From Caryophanales bacterium (GTDB taxonomy: Bacteria > Bacillota_I > Bacilli_A > Izemoplasmatales > UBA1188), in contig JAEEXP010000005.1 in the NCBI GenBank assembly GCA_016287865.1, forward strand, positions 1 through 54,362: 54,362 nucleotides of DNA, read 5' to 3'. The notes under the pieces were generated by a model, which was given only the letters and a program-made list of their open reading frames with translations, made no database searches and was not told the origin of the DNA. The translations under genes and the position numbers were made by a program. Below are positions 40,548 to 50,047 of this stretch, one piece after another (position 1 is the first letter of the stretch; every line of letters begins with the position of its first letter).

Positions 40548-41487
40548 CTTTATTTTCTTGTGCTATTTCTTCTTTCATTTTCTTCTTATCACTAATTTTC
40601 TTTAAGAATATAGATAAGAATACTCCGAAAGCTAAAAATACTATTGAGAGTAATACGTGCCACCAAGTATAGGCCTTAACTATTTCATGAATATTTACAA
40701 TAAATACTGCGAATACTGACGCGAAGACAAAACCTGAAATCATATAAAGACATACTTTGTGGTATTTATGGAATAACCATTTAATTGGTTTTGATAAGAA
40801 GAGTAAAGATATTAATACACCTAGAATTAATGGAATAAATAATTTAAGTTCATTAATCATAAATGCACTATCTTTATAGTTTTCAAAATGGATTAAGGCA
40901 CTTATTCCATTTAGTACTGGATAGTAAAGTCCTACAATCATAAAGATTAAAGAACCGCTAATTCCAGGGAAAATCATAGCTAGAGTTCCTATAATAGTTA
41001 AGAAGAATAGAATGACCATATCTTTAAACTTAATAGTTTCAAATGTAGCATTAATATCTGCGCCTTGATCATTAATAAATAGATTTAATATAGCAAGACC
41101 AATAACAACTAAGAATGAAATTATAAATACGATTGGGTATTTTTCTTTATGGTGTTCTTTTTCTTCAGGTAATAACTTTAAATCAGGAACATCATTCACA
41201 ATACCTCCAATGATAATACCTGCGAATAAAGATATTGTTTCAATAAAGAGTACTGCGAATAATAATTTTAAAAGTTTTGATGCGAGGAATATTCCAACAA
41301 TTATACCTAATCCAACTTTAAGTAAGTATAGAAAATTAGGCCAAAACTTTTTGGTGAGTGATGCGAAGGCATCAACCATTTTTTCATAGATGCCTAATAT
41401 GAATGCGACAGTACCACCACTGATACCTGCAATCATATTACCTATTCCAATGAATATTCCCTTTAAAAATAGGAGGATAGTTTTCAT
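40525..41487 (-). CDS. DUF368 polytopic membrane protein (PopT-type undecaprenyl phosphate translocase)
   Basis: A 320-residue protein with about eight hydrophobic segments. The opening block FLKGIFIGIGNMIAGISGGTVAFILGIYEKMVDAF and the repeated block IGTLAMIFPGISGSLIFMIVGLYYPVLNGI are the signatures of DUF368. Members have been shown to return undecaprenyl phosphate across the membrane for cell-wall precursor recycling. If this holds here the organism has a murein-type wall. AGGAGGG lies before the ATG, which overlaps the rimO TGA by 4 nt. Confidence 0.85.
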   Translation of the reverse strand: MKTILLFLKGIFIGIGNMIAGISGGTVAFILGIYEKMVDAFASLTKKFWPNFLYLLKVGLGIIVGIFLASKLLKLLFAVLFIETISLFAGIIIGGIVNDVPDLKLLPEEKEHHKEKYPIVFIISFLVVIGLAILNLFINDQGADINATFETIKFKDMVILFFLTIIGTLAMIFPGISGSLIFMIVGLYYPVLNGISALIHFENYKDSAFMINELKLFIPLILGVLISLLFLSKPIKWLFHKYHKVCLYMISGFVFASVFAVFIVNIHEIVKAYTWWHVLLSIVFLAFGVFLSIFLKKISDKKKMKEEIAQENKENTNPVE

Positions 41488-42788
41488 AATACCCTCCTAA
41501 TTTCGCCATATAATTCATAAGCGCTTGCATCAAGTATTTCTACTTCTACAATGTCGCCTTCTTTTAAATCATTTTCAAATGGACATGTCGCAATAATTGC
41601 GCCATCTACATCATCAGGAGCGAACATATAATTTCTTAAAGTAAATGTATAGTCATCATTATATGATGTGACTATAGCTTTATATGTTTTACCGATTAAT
41701 TCACTCTTTAAAGATAAAGCTATTTCACTTTGAAGAGCCATTAATTCATTATATCTCTTCTTAGATATCACTTTAGGCACTCTAAAATGATATTTAAAGC
41801 TTAATGTATCTTCTTCTCTAGAATACATAAAAGCTCCCATATGGAAGAATTTAGCTTCTTTAACGAACTCTAACAACTCTTTAAAGTCTTTATTAGTTTC
41901 ATGAGGGAATCCAACCATTAAGGTAGTTCTAATAACGGCTTCAGGAATTTCTCTTCTTATTTTCTTAATTAATTCAAGCGCAGATTCTTTAGTTGATTTT
42001 CTTTTCATTAACTTAAGAATCTTATTAGATGCGTGTTGGAATGGAATATCAAAGTATGGAGCAATGTTTTTATTATCTTTAATTACTTTAATTAATTCAT
42101 CAGTGATAGTTTCAGGATAAATATAGAAAGTTCTAAGTATTTCAACACCTTTAATATGAGCAATTTTATCTAGTAATTCTGGAAGCATTAACTTATGGTA
42201 GTTATCTACTCCATATTTAGATGTATCTTGAGCTATCACATTAATTTCTTTAGCTCCGCCTTTAACTAAGTATTCAACCTCAGATAAGATATCTTCCATA
42301 TCTCTTGATTTAAAAGGTCCACGGATTAGAGGAATTGCGCAGAATGCACAGTGGTTATTACATCCATCTGCGATTCTAACATAAGGAGTAATCGGAGATG
42401 TGATTAAAACTCTATCATTGAATGATAGATGGTCTTCTTTTATCTCAAATAATTCTCTTATAATATTAGAAAAGTTTGGATATTCCTCAATAGAGATAAC
42501 TCTATCTATTTGTGGGAAGTTCTCTAAAGTCTCATTTTTATATCTAGTGGCAAAACAACCGCAGACTACGATTTTTTGATTTGGTTTCTTATTATTTACA
42601 ACATCAAGCATTACATCGATTGCTTCTTTTTTTGCGCTTGTAATAAAAGCGCAAGTGTTGATAATAATAAGATCAGCTTCGTCTGCGGTGTCAGTTATTG
42701 TGAAATTTTGTCTTTTAAGGAGTCCTAAAATCATTTCACTGTCGACTTGATTCTTAGAACATCCAAGAGATATCATTCCAACTTTCAT
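41484..42788 (-). CDS. rimO: Ribosomal protein S12 methylthiotransferase
   Basis: A 434-residue radical-SAM enzyme that methylthiolates Asp88 of S12. The N-terminal MTTase domain (ISLGCSKNQVDSEMILG, three Cys), the radical-SAM motif CNNHCAFCAIPLIRG and the C-terminal TRAM domain are all present. GCSKNQVDSE distinguishes RimO from MiaB. It ends in TGA, evidence that TGA is a stop in this genome. It starts 2 nt after degV without a clear ribosome site. Confidence 0.95.
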   Translation of the reverse strand: MKVGMISLGCSKNQVDSEMILGLLKRQNFTITDTADEADLIIINTCAFITSAKKEAIDVMLDVVNNKKPNQKIVVCGCFATRYKNETLENFPQIDRVISIEEYPNFSNIIRELFEIKEDHLSFNDRVLITSPITPYVRIADGCNNHCAFCAIPLIRGPFKSRDMEDILSEVEYLVKGGAKEINVIAQDTSKYGVDNYHKLMLPELLDKIAHIKGVEILRTFYIYPETITDELIKVIKDNKNIAPYFDIPFQHASNKILKLMKRKSTKESALELIKKIRREIPEAVIRTTLMVGFPHETNKDFKELLEFVKEAKFFHMGAFMYSREEDTLSFKYHFRVPKVISKKRYNELMALQSEIALSLKSELIGKTYKAIVTSYNDDYTFTLRNYMFAPDDVDGAIIATCPFENDLKEGDIVEVEILDASAYELYGEIRRVL

Positions 42789-42790
42789 TA

Positions 42791-43675
42791 TTATTTCTTA
42801 TTTGTTTTCTTTCCAGGCTTTTTTAAATATAGGATACCTGTAGTACCAGGTCCACAATGTGATCCAATTACTGAACCACACTTAGTTGTATATACGTGTT
42901 CAAACTTACAGTTCTTTTCGATTAATTCAACGATATATTTTTCAGTATCATCATTATCAAAACCAGTAACGAATACATATTTCATATCTACATCACTGAT
43001 TTCTTTCATCATATCATCAAATTGAGTCTTAACAGACATCTTAACGTGTCCAATTGGTTTCTTACCGATGATGAGTTTTCCATCTACAACTTTAATAATT
43101 GGTTTAATTGAAAGTAATTTTACAACGAAACCAGCAAGTTGAGAACATCTACCACCCTTAATAAGATAATTCATAGTGTTAATAGAGAATTGAGCTCTTA
43201 GATTTGGAACTATTTCTTCATCAGCAATTTTCTTAATTTCTTCTCTACTCTTACCTTCATTTACTAAGTCTCTAATCTTTAAGATTAAAAGGCCAGTTGC
43301 GGTAGATAAGTTTAGTGAATCGATGATAGTTACCTTTTCAGGATCTTTACATGCGTTTCTTCCAAGAGTCGCAGATTGTTGGTTCGCACTTAATGTTGAA
43401 CCAATACCAGTAAAGATGATTGAATATCCTTCATCAATATATTTATTAAATAATTCTGTATAAATAGCTGGACCAACTGCGCTAGTTGATGGAAGCTTTC
43501 CTGTTTTCTTTTCGTTTTCTTTGATTTGATCAAGAGTAATTTCTACTCCATCTTTATATGCTTCATCAGAACCTTCATATGATACAAGTAGAGGTACTAC
43601 TTCAAGGTTCAATTCTTCTACTAATTCTTTTGATAGATCACAAGTAGAATCGCTTATGAGTTTAATCTTTTCCAT
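42791..43675 (-). CDS. DegV family fatty-acid-binding protein
   Basis: A 294-residue DegV/FakB-type protein that holds a fatty acid for phosphorylation by FakA. Motifs include LISDSTCDLS at the start, LPSTSAVGP, FTGIGSTLSANQQSA, DSLNLSTATGL, LIKGGRCS and GSVIGSHCGPGTTGILYL, all standard. It starts behind AGGAG. The DegV-RimO-DUF368 run shares no clear pathway beyond being housekeeping and envelope genes. Confidence 0.93.
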   Translation of the reverse strand: MEKIKLISDSTCDLSKELVEELNLEVVPLLVSYEGSDEAYKDGVEITLDQIKENEKKTGKLPSTSAVGPAIYTELFNKYIDEGYSIIFTGIGSTLSANQQSATLGRNACKDPEKVTIIDSLNLSTATGLLILKIRDLVNEGKSREEIKKIADEEIVPNLRAQFSINTMNYLIKGGRCSQLAGFVVKLLSIKPIIKVVDGKLIIGKKPIGHVKMSVKTQFDDMMKEISDVDMKYVFVTGFDNDDTEKYIVELIEKNCKFEHVYTTKCGSVIGSHCGPGTTGILYLKKPGKKTNKK

Positions 43676-43745
43676 ATATTTCTCCTAACTTGTATAATTT
43701 TACACTAATTCTATATAAAAATAAAGTTATTTTATATAGAGAGAA

Positions 43746-43776
43746 AAATAGGAGTCGGTTAAATCGACTCCTATTT
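43746..43776 (-). terminator. Terminator of the ABC-CvpA-RluA operon
   Basis: A perfect 12-bp stem AAATAGGAGTCG/CGACTCCTATTT with a 7-nt loop and a T-run on the minus strand. The TAG stop of the lipoprotein gene is part of the stem. Confidence 0.92.
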
Positions 43777-44934
43777 AAAATTAATATAAGTAATTAAATC
43801 TTCAATTGAATAGTATTTATTGAATCCAGCTTTCTCAACTGTAGAACCATCAATTCTTTGAGTTGAATAAACAATTCCTTTGTTTGTGCCTTCAATTTCA
43901 TATAGAGTAATACAGTTTCCAACAGTAGTTGAACTCATATTATATCTTGAGATTTCAGTCTTTATTTCATCAGTAACCACTACTTCTGCGATATCAATCC
44001 ACTTTTGATTGATTTGATAGAAGGCATCGCCTCCACCAATGATACATTCATTATCATCATCCATAACGTATGTACCTAAACGTTCAATCTTTAATTCATC
44101 TATTTTAGAAATATGATTAAAACAGTTTCTATTTCTATTTAGAATGATTGTGTTTGGTCTAATACGTTTAATGTAGTAAGGACCAGTTGCCTTTTCAATG
44201 AATGAACAAGTTCTAAGATAAGTGATATCACCTTTTATGAAACCAAATTCAAAAGTTTGTGGGCTTACTGGAATATCAGTATCTACAAAGCTTTGTGAAA
44301 CAATATAAACATTTAATAGTCTCTTTTCTGTTTCATTTAATTCTCTTGTAGTTTCAATCTCTAACATTCTATCAGATAAAGTTCTAATTCCTTCAATATG
44401 AGCTTCACTATATTTAGTCTTACTATTTAAATCATTATAGTATTCACTTAATCCTTTAACTGGAAGACTCATATAAGCTATATTTTCATTTGATGGATCA
44501 AACATTACATAATAAGTGAAGAGTAAATCTTTTGAATCATATACAGCACCAGTATTTGATGCGATACCATCTTTTAAAGTAATTATATACTTATATGTAT
44601 TATTTTCAGTTTCAGTTACTCTTAAAGAGGCTGGAGATGTGTAGAAGTATCCATCAACCTCTTTTCCTGATTCATCTTTAATATCATAGATATAATTATT
44701 ATTTCTATCTTTAGGGAATAGTTTTAAATATACTAAATCTAAAACATCTTCATATGTTTCATCTTCATAAACAAGTGGGTTATAGTAACCATACACATAT
44801 TCATAACCTAATTTAAGACCATTACCTTTGTGATAGTCACCATTAATTCCGGTTGTCTTAAAAGTATAAGCACAAGCGCTTAGTGAAAATACAGTTATTA
44901 AGGATAATATTAAGAGTAATAATCTTTTCTTCAT
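43771..44934 (-). CDS. Lipoprotein resembling family-5 solute-binding proteins
   Basis: A 387-residue secreted lipoprotein: signal peptide, then lipobox SLSAC (Cys21). The stretches DSKDLLFTYYVMFDPSNENIAY and ATGPYYIKRIRPNTIILNRNRNCF match two conserved blocks of OppA/DppA-type binding proteins, but the protein is ~120-150 residues shorter and no permease genes adjoin. It may be a diverged binding protein, perhaps with a changed role beside the two MacB-like proteins encoded upstream. AAGGAAG marks the start. It is the last gene of the operon. Confidence 0.7.
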   Translation of the reverse strand: MKKRLLLLILSLITVFSLSACAYTFKTTGINGDYHKGNGLKLGYEYVYGYYNPLVYEDETYEDVLDLVYLKLFPKDRNNNYIYDIKDESGKEVDGYFYTSPASLRVTETENNTYKYIITLKDGIASNTGAVYDSKDLLFTYYVMFDPSNENIAYMSLPVKGLSEYYNDLNSKTKYSEAHIEGIRTLSDRMLEIETTRELNETEKRLLNVYIVSQSFVDTDIPVSPQTFEFGFIKGDITYLRTCSFIEKATGPYYIKRIRPNTIILNRNRNCFNHISKIDELKIERLGTYVMDDDNECIIGGGDAFYQINQKWIDIAEVVVTDEIKTEISRYNMSSTTVGNCITLYEIEGTNKGIVYSTQRIDGSTVEKAGFNKYYSIEDLITYINFK

Positions 44935-44938
44935 ACTT

Positions 44939-46231
44939 CTACTTCCTTATCATTTCTCTGAGGTCTTTTTCCCTCTCAATGATTATATCATCTTTTGTGA
45001 CTGGATGAATAAACTTAACTCGATATGCGTCTAGCGCAATTTCAGAGCCACTATATTCTACACCTTTATTGTATTTATAGTCACCAAAAATTGGGTGACC
45101 TACATAAGACATCGAAAATCTAATCTGGTGGAATCTTCCAGTATCAATAGTAACATCAACTAAAGAATAGTTATCAATTTCTTCTACTACTTTATAGTGT
45201 GTAACACTATTTTTCCCTGATTTCTCATCAATATAAGCTATTCTTTTATCTTCATCTTTTGAAAGTTTTAAAGTAATAGTTCCGCTTTTCTTTTCAAATT
45301 TTCCAAGAACTAGAGCTTGATAAGTTTTCACAGGTCTTTCACAATTGAGTCTCTCAGTAGCCTTAGTAGACTTACTAAAAACCATAAGTCCACTCACATT
45401 TCTATCAAGTCTTGAGATTAATGCGAGATAGACATTGCCAGGTTTATTATATTTAAATTTTAAATATAACTTAACTTGGTTTAATAAATCGTCATTATTA
45501 TATTTATCTTCTTGAGATAACACTCCACAAGGTTTATCAACCACAATTACATGGTTATCTTCATAGTAGATATCTAATGACATTTCATATTTAATAATAT
45601 TAAGTGTCCTCTCATTATCTACTAAGTCTTCATGGCGTGTATCACCTAAATTATAAAATGATGTATTTTTAATGTTTTCTTTTAAAGACATTGAGTGATC
45701 CATCTTTATGCAATCAGAATCTGATGTGATAATAATCGCTCTTGAATCAATTGCCTTTAAATCATTAATCTTTAAATGAGGTTCTTTAAGCATTAGCTTA
45801 AGATACTCACTTTTAGTTTCTTTATATCCTCTTTTGATTTCATCAATTGAATCATCTTTAAGACCATTTGTGTCATAGTTAACTCCAAGAAGGAACATCT
45901 TTTTAACTAATGTTTCATCTATTAGTGATAAGTATAAGGCAATAATACCTCCATCACTATAACCAACCACATTAACTTCATCTATTTTAAGTTCATTAAG
46001 AAGTAAATATGCATCCTCAGCCATCAGTTTATATGAAAGTTTTCCTTTAGCTGATTCACCATGACCTCTTGAATCCATTAAGATTAAATGATAATCAGAT
46101 AAGCTATCAATTAATGAATCATACGTATGAGAATCTTCAGAGTTTCCATGGAGAAAAAGGATAGATTTACTTCTATCTTTATTGTATTCAGTAAATGATA
46201 TCCTTTGTCCATTAGAAAGTGTTTTAAACAT
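44939..46231 (-). CDS. Fusion of alpha/beta hydrolase and RluA-family pseudouridine synthase
   Basis: One 430-residue frame. Residues 1 to ~212 are an alpha/beta hydrolase: oxyanion block LFLHGNSEDSHTYD, DSRGHGES, nucleophile elbow VGYSDGGI, an Asp in ITSDSD and His in DTRHEDL, so a full triad is possible. Residues ~216-430 are a RluA-type synthase: IYYEDNHVIVVDKPCGVLSQ, catalytic Asp in ISRLDRNVSGLMVFSKS (the usual His of HRLD is Ser) and DTGRFHQIRFSMSYVGHPIFGD. No S4 domain is present. The gene has no ribosome site and begins 2 nt after the cvpA-like stop. RNA target and hydrolase substrate are unknown. Confidence 0.88.
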   Translation of the reverse strand: MFKTLSNGQRISFTEYNKDRSKSILFLHGNSEDSHTYDSLIDSLSDYHLILMDSRGHGESAKGKLSYKLMAEDAYLLLNELKIDEVNVVGYSDGGIIALYLSLIDETLVKKMFLLGVNYDTNGLKDDSIDEIKRGYKETKSEYLKLMLKEPHLKINDLKAIDSRAIIITSDSDCIKMDHSMSLKENIKNTSFYNLGDTRHEDLVDNERTLNIIKYEMSLDIYYEDNHVIVVDKPCGVLSQEDKYNNDDLLNQVKLYLKFKYNKPGNVYLALISRLDRNVSGLMVFSKSTKATERLNCERPVKTYQALVLGKFEKKSGTITLKLSKDEDKRIAYIDEKSGKNSVTHYKVVEEIDNYSLVDVTIDTGRFHQIRFSMSYVGHPIFGDYKYNKGVEYSGSEIALDAYRVKFIHPVTKDDIIIEREKDLREMIRK

Positions 46232-46233
46232 TA

Positions 46234-47805
46234 TTATTCAGCTTTGAAAATATCTCTATAAGTTTCGTATTGTTTTGTAGTTAAGTGTCCGGCAGCAAGT
46301 TCTGTAGCAAGGGCAGCATTGATAGCAGCATACTTTACCGCATCAACTTTAATTTCAATCTTACTATCAGGATTTGCGCCATTATAGTAATTAATTAAAG
46401 CAGGAAGAATATCTGATTCACCAAGTTCTTGAGCGAGTTCAACTGCATCAATCACAGATGTATCACTAGCATTTGCGTAGTTAAGTACTGTAGAAATAGC
46501 TAAAGCTTCTTTATCGAAGTCGATATTATCAAAATTAATAGATCCTGCGCCATAGTATTTTTCCATAACGCCTTTTAGAACTTGTTTACAAAGTGGAGAA
46601 GCGGTTAATGCATTCTTAACTTCTTGTTCTGTCTTAACTGTCTTTGATGTGAAGAGGTTAAGTAAATCTGGAAGTGATAGAATATTAGCTTTTAATTCTT
46701 CAAATGTATAGTTATGTACATCCACATACTTAAGTAAATCAGCCATATTTGAACCAGCTTCATTTTTACTCTTATCAATTAATACTTGAACGAGTACTGA
46801 TGGGATTTTATCTTTATAAGGATCTTTATAATAATCAAATCCTTCTAAATACTCACTACCACCATTCATGAGTGACTTGAGAAGTTGTGGTTTAGCATCT
46901 TCAGCTACATCGCTAAATACATATTTAACGAGATCACCCATAATGAGAGTAATAGTTGTATCATCTCCAAGTTCTTCTCTTAATGCATCAAGTTCAGTTA
47001 AAGCTTCACCGAGAGCGTCTAGTACTTTAGTGATTGCTTCTTTATCTTCTAAAGATACTCCTGATAATTTTACATTCTTAGATTTAAAGTTCTTAAGAAT
47101 CGCTAATAATTTATCAGCGCCTTTAGCGTCATCATAGAAATAATATGTATGAGCTTTACCTTCTGAGTCTTGTTTAGAATAACTCATGAATGGAACCAAT
47201 CTCTTTTCAAGAGCTTTTTCAGTTAAGCCAAGCATCTTAGATCCATCAACTTGATCAAACACTTTATCTACAGTTGTAGGAGTATGATCTTCAGAATAGT
47301 TCATAGTTACTGCAGTTTTAGCAGGTCCTCTAAATGCAGCTACAGGTGTTAAGAAGAATAATAATAAAACTGCCATCCAAACAACTGAAATGATTTGTCC
47401 ACCAAATAATGCAGTATTTTTGAACTTTTTCTTTTCACCTTCTTGAACCTGTTTCTTCTTTGATTTGAATAATGCATGATTAATAATAATTCCAAAGAAA
47501 CCAAAGATTAAGAATAATACAATAGAGAATGCGAAGAATAATATAAATCTCTTAATTCCACCGAATAAAACGAGGAATTGTGGAGATGCCTCCTTCATCA
47601 TTTCTATATAACTCTCAAGCTTAAGCCATGAGATAATTTTATCAGCTAGTCCAGAATCAGCTAGAACTGTACCTAAAATAAATGCTAATGCAAGTGATAA
47701 TGCGAGCATTACTAAGTGAGTAATTTTATGAGAAAGTTTTCCAATAAAACCTAAGAAGAATGCAAGCACTAAAAGCACAATGATTGCGATATCTACGTAA
47801 TTCAT
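46234..47805 (-). CDS. CvpA-like membrane protein with large C-terminal domain
   Basis: 523 residues. Residues 1-170 hold about four transmembrane segments in CvpA style (MNYVDIAIIVLLVLAFFLGFIGKLSH, then LALAFILGTVLA). The remaining ~350 residues are hydrophilic and helix-rich, with no motif that I know. CvpA itself (~160 residues) is involved in envelope stress and colicin V export, so the large extension is unusual. AGGAGG precedes the ATG, 14 nt after the ABC gene. Confidence 0.7.
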   Translation of the reverse strand: MNYVDIAIIVLLVLAFFLGFIGKLSHKITHLVMLALSLALAFILGTVLADSGLADKIISWLKLESYIEMMKEASPQFLVLFGGIKRFILFFAFSIVLFLIFGFFGIIINHALFKSKKKQVQEGEKKKFKNTALFGGQIISVVWMAVLLLFFLTPVAAFRGPAKTAVTMNYSEDHTPTTVDKVFDQVDGSKMLGLTEKALEKRLVPFMSYSKQDSEGKAHTYYFYDDAKGADKLLAILKNFKSKNVKLSGVSLEDKEAITKVLDALGEALTELDALREELGDDTTITLIMGDLVKYVFSDVAEDAKPQLLKSLMNGGSEYLEGFDYYKDPYKDKIPSVLVQVLIDKSKNEAGSNMADLLKYVDVHNYTFEELKANILSLPDLLNLFTSKTVKTEQEVKNALTASPLCKQVLKGVMEKYYGAGSINFDNIDFDKEALAISTVLNYANASDTSVIDAVELAQELGESDILPALINYYNGANPDSKIEIKVDAVKYAAINAALATELAAGHLTTKQYETYRDIFKAE

Positions 47806-47819
47806 AAGTGTACCTCCTA

Positions 47820-50045
47820 TTAAATATCGTATTTCTTTATTATATCGATAGGTGTTTTACCCATTAATGTCATTACTGGTAAAACTCCTGCGAATATGTT
47901 AAGTCCATAGATTAAGAATAAACCAATTATAAATGAGAGTGGTGTAATCTCAAAGATTGATACGCCAATCACACCTAAATTAAGTCTAAACTTTAAGAAT
48001 AATATTACAGCGGTAGATGCGATATATGCGATTAAAGATGTCACAGTTGTAAGACTAAACATCTCACCTGCGAAAATATTAATCACATCACTTCTCTTAG
48101 CTCCTACAGTTCTTAAAATTCCAATATCTTTAATCTTCTTAAACATTGAAGATCTAGAGAATAATAAGATATATAAAGCTAAAGCTAAAGTCATTACTCC
48201 AAGAGCGATAAGAGTTCTCATACTCTTTTCGATGGTTTCTTTAAAATATGTCTTCTTACCATCTTTAACTGTGTCATATACTCTTTGGTAATTCTTTTTT
48301 AATTCTTGAACCATTAATTCTTTATTAGTGGTTTCAATGAATACACCAGTTACTTCACCTCTACTATAACCATAATCAGGAATTGTGACAGTTCCATCAT
48401 ATAAAGCAGCATAAATATTATGTGATACTTTAGTTACTGGTGATTCTTCATCACAGATACCAACAATTATTACAGGTGCTGAACCAGGTTCTCCAGTTAA
48501 GGCTGCTGTATCAAGGCCTAAGATATCATCAAATGATACTATTCCATAAGGTTTTGCGAATGAATCTTTAAGTATTGCTTCCGCAACCCACTTAGAAATA
48601 ACCATTTCATTATCACCTGAAATATCTCTACCATTAATAATCTTAGTTGAATATTTATCATTATCTACTAAATATCCAGAAACATTAATTGGTCTATTAG
48701 CTTGATAGAACGAATTAATTCTAATTCCTAAATATGCATTAGTAGTTTCAACTGATCTAATTTCTTTAAATCCTTCAATACTCTTAGCTCTTGCCACTAG
48801 TTCATCAATGTATTCTTGATTCTTAGATTCTTGATTTGATAAAGATACATAGACAGTATTCACACTAGTATTTAAGAATTGTTTCTTATCAACTTTAACC
48901 TTAGATACAATACTAGCTAAGTTAAATGTGAATATTACAGTTGTAAGAATGAATGCTACAAAAGTAAACTTAAGTCTCTTTAAAAATCTATTCTTTCCAC
49001 TGAACGCATTCTTAATAGCTTTAAAGAAATTAATATAACCAGTCTTCTTAACTTTTGAATTTGAAGATAATTCACCAAGTTCATCTAAACTAAAGTTTTG
49101 ATTCTTCTTAACGCTTTCAGCGAATTCTTTTTCACTTGAATCAATGAATTTAGTTTCACTAAGTTCATCTACTAAATGAACCTTTGAACCTGATTTAGGT
49201 TTAATATAAATTTCACCATTTCTGATTACGATATCTAAGTCAACCTTAGTGTCGTTCTTTTTATCATCATAAATATTTAAAGATGAATTATCAGAGACTT
49301 GAGTGTTTAATTCATAATCCTTTAAATAAATATTTCTTTGATCTGAGAAGCTATATGAAGATGAAACATTATTATAATCTTTAACTACTATTCCATCTTT
49401 TAATTCAATAACTCTATCAGAATAATGTTCCGCAATACTTCTTTCATGAGATACTAAGATTACCAATCTTTCTTTAGAAATCTCTTTAATAATATTCATG
49501 ATTTCAAAAGTATTCGCAGAGTCTAAGTTTCCAGTAGGTTCATCCGCAATAATTAAATCTGGATTCTTCGCAATGGCACGAGCGATTGCAACACGTTGTT
49601 GTTGACCACCGGATAACATTGTGACATTTCTCTTTTTAAACTTATCAAGTCCCACAACCTTTAAAGCATACATTACTTTCTTATCAATTTCTTCTTTATC
49701 TTTAATTCCAACAATAATTAAAGGTAGGGCAACGTTATCATATACACTCTTAGTTGCGACTAAGTTATAGTTTTGGAAGATATAACCAATTCTTTTATTT
49801 CTTATTTCATCAAATTTAGCTGGTTGATACTTCTTAAATGTATCATCACCAATTGTGATAGTTCCTGAATCAAACTTATCCATAAGACCAATCACATTGA
49901 GTAGGGTAGTCTTACCGCAACCTGATTCACCAAAGATAGTAACTAATCCTTTATCACCAAAATCAATAGTGATATCGTTAATTACATGATATTCATTTTG
50001 TCTTCTTCTATTGAAGTACTTATTTAAATGTTCGACTTTAATCAT
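47820..50045 (-). CDS. MacB-like ABC ATPase fused to FtsX-type permease (1)
   Basis: 741 residues. An LolD/MacB-type ATPase comes first: Walker A GESGCGKTT near 39-47, signature LSGGQQQRVAIARA near 142, Walker [15 protein letters not shown] ~120-residue hydrophilic linker follows, then a transmembrane helix (~365-385), an extracytoplasmic domain of ~230 residues, and three C-terminal helices with the FtsX block LFSRSSMFKKIKDIGILRTVGAKRSDV. Such proteins move or extrude lipids or peptides or transmit force, and do not import sugars. It lies 2 nt downstream of a second, similar gene, so a heterodimer is likely. AGGAGG marks the start. Confidence 0.9.
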   Translation of the reverse strand: MIKVEHLNKYFNRRRQNEYHVINDITIDFGDKGLVTIFGESGCGKTTLLNVIGLMDKFDSGTITIGDDTFKKYQPAKFDEIRNKRIGYIFQNYNLVATKSVYDNVALPLIIVGIKDKEEIDKKVMYALKVVGLDKFKKRNVTMLSGGQQQRVAIARAIAKNPDLIIADEPTGNLDSANTFEIMNIIKEISKERLVILVSHERSIAEHYSDRVIELKDGIVVKDYNNVSSSYSFSDQRNIYLKDYELNTQVSDNSSLNIYDDKKNDTKVDLDIVIRNGEIYIKPKSGSKVHLVDELSETKFIDSSEKEFAESVKKNQNFSLDELGELSSNSKVKKTGYINFFKAIKNAFSGKNRFLKRLKFTFVAFILTTVIFTFNLASIVSKVKVDKKQFLNTSVNTVYVSLSNQESKNQEYIDELVARAKSIEGFKEIRSVETTNAYLGIRINSFYQANRPINVSGYLVDNDKYSTKIINGRDISGDNEMVISKWVAEAILKDSFAKPYGIVSFDDILGLDTAALTGEPGSAPVIIVGICDEESPVTKVSHNIYAALYDGTVTIPDYGYSRGEVTGVFIETTNKELMVQELKKNYQRVYDTVKDGKKTYFKETIEKSMRTLIALGVMTLALALYILLFSRSSMFKKIKDIGILRTVGAKRSDVINIFAGEMFSLTTVTSLIAYIASTAVILFLKFRLNLGVIGVSIFEITPLSFIIGLFLIYGLNIFAGVLPVMTLMGKTPIDIIKKYDI

Positions 50046-50047
50046 GA

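Noticed and set aside
44090-44180. Family-5 binding protein as part of a complete peptide importer
   Set aside because: No DppB/C/D/F-type genes adjoin; the neighbouring ABC genes are MacB/FtsX-type, which do not use such binding proteins for import.
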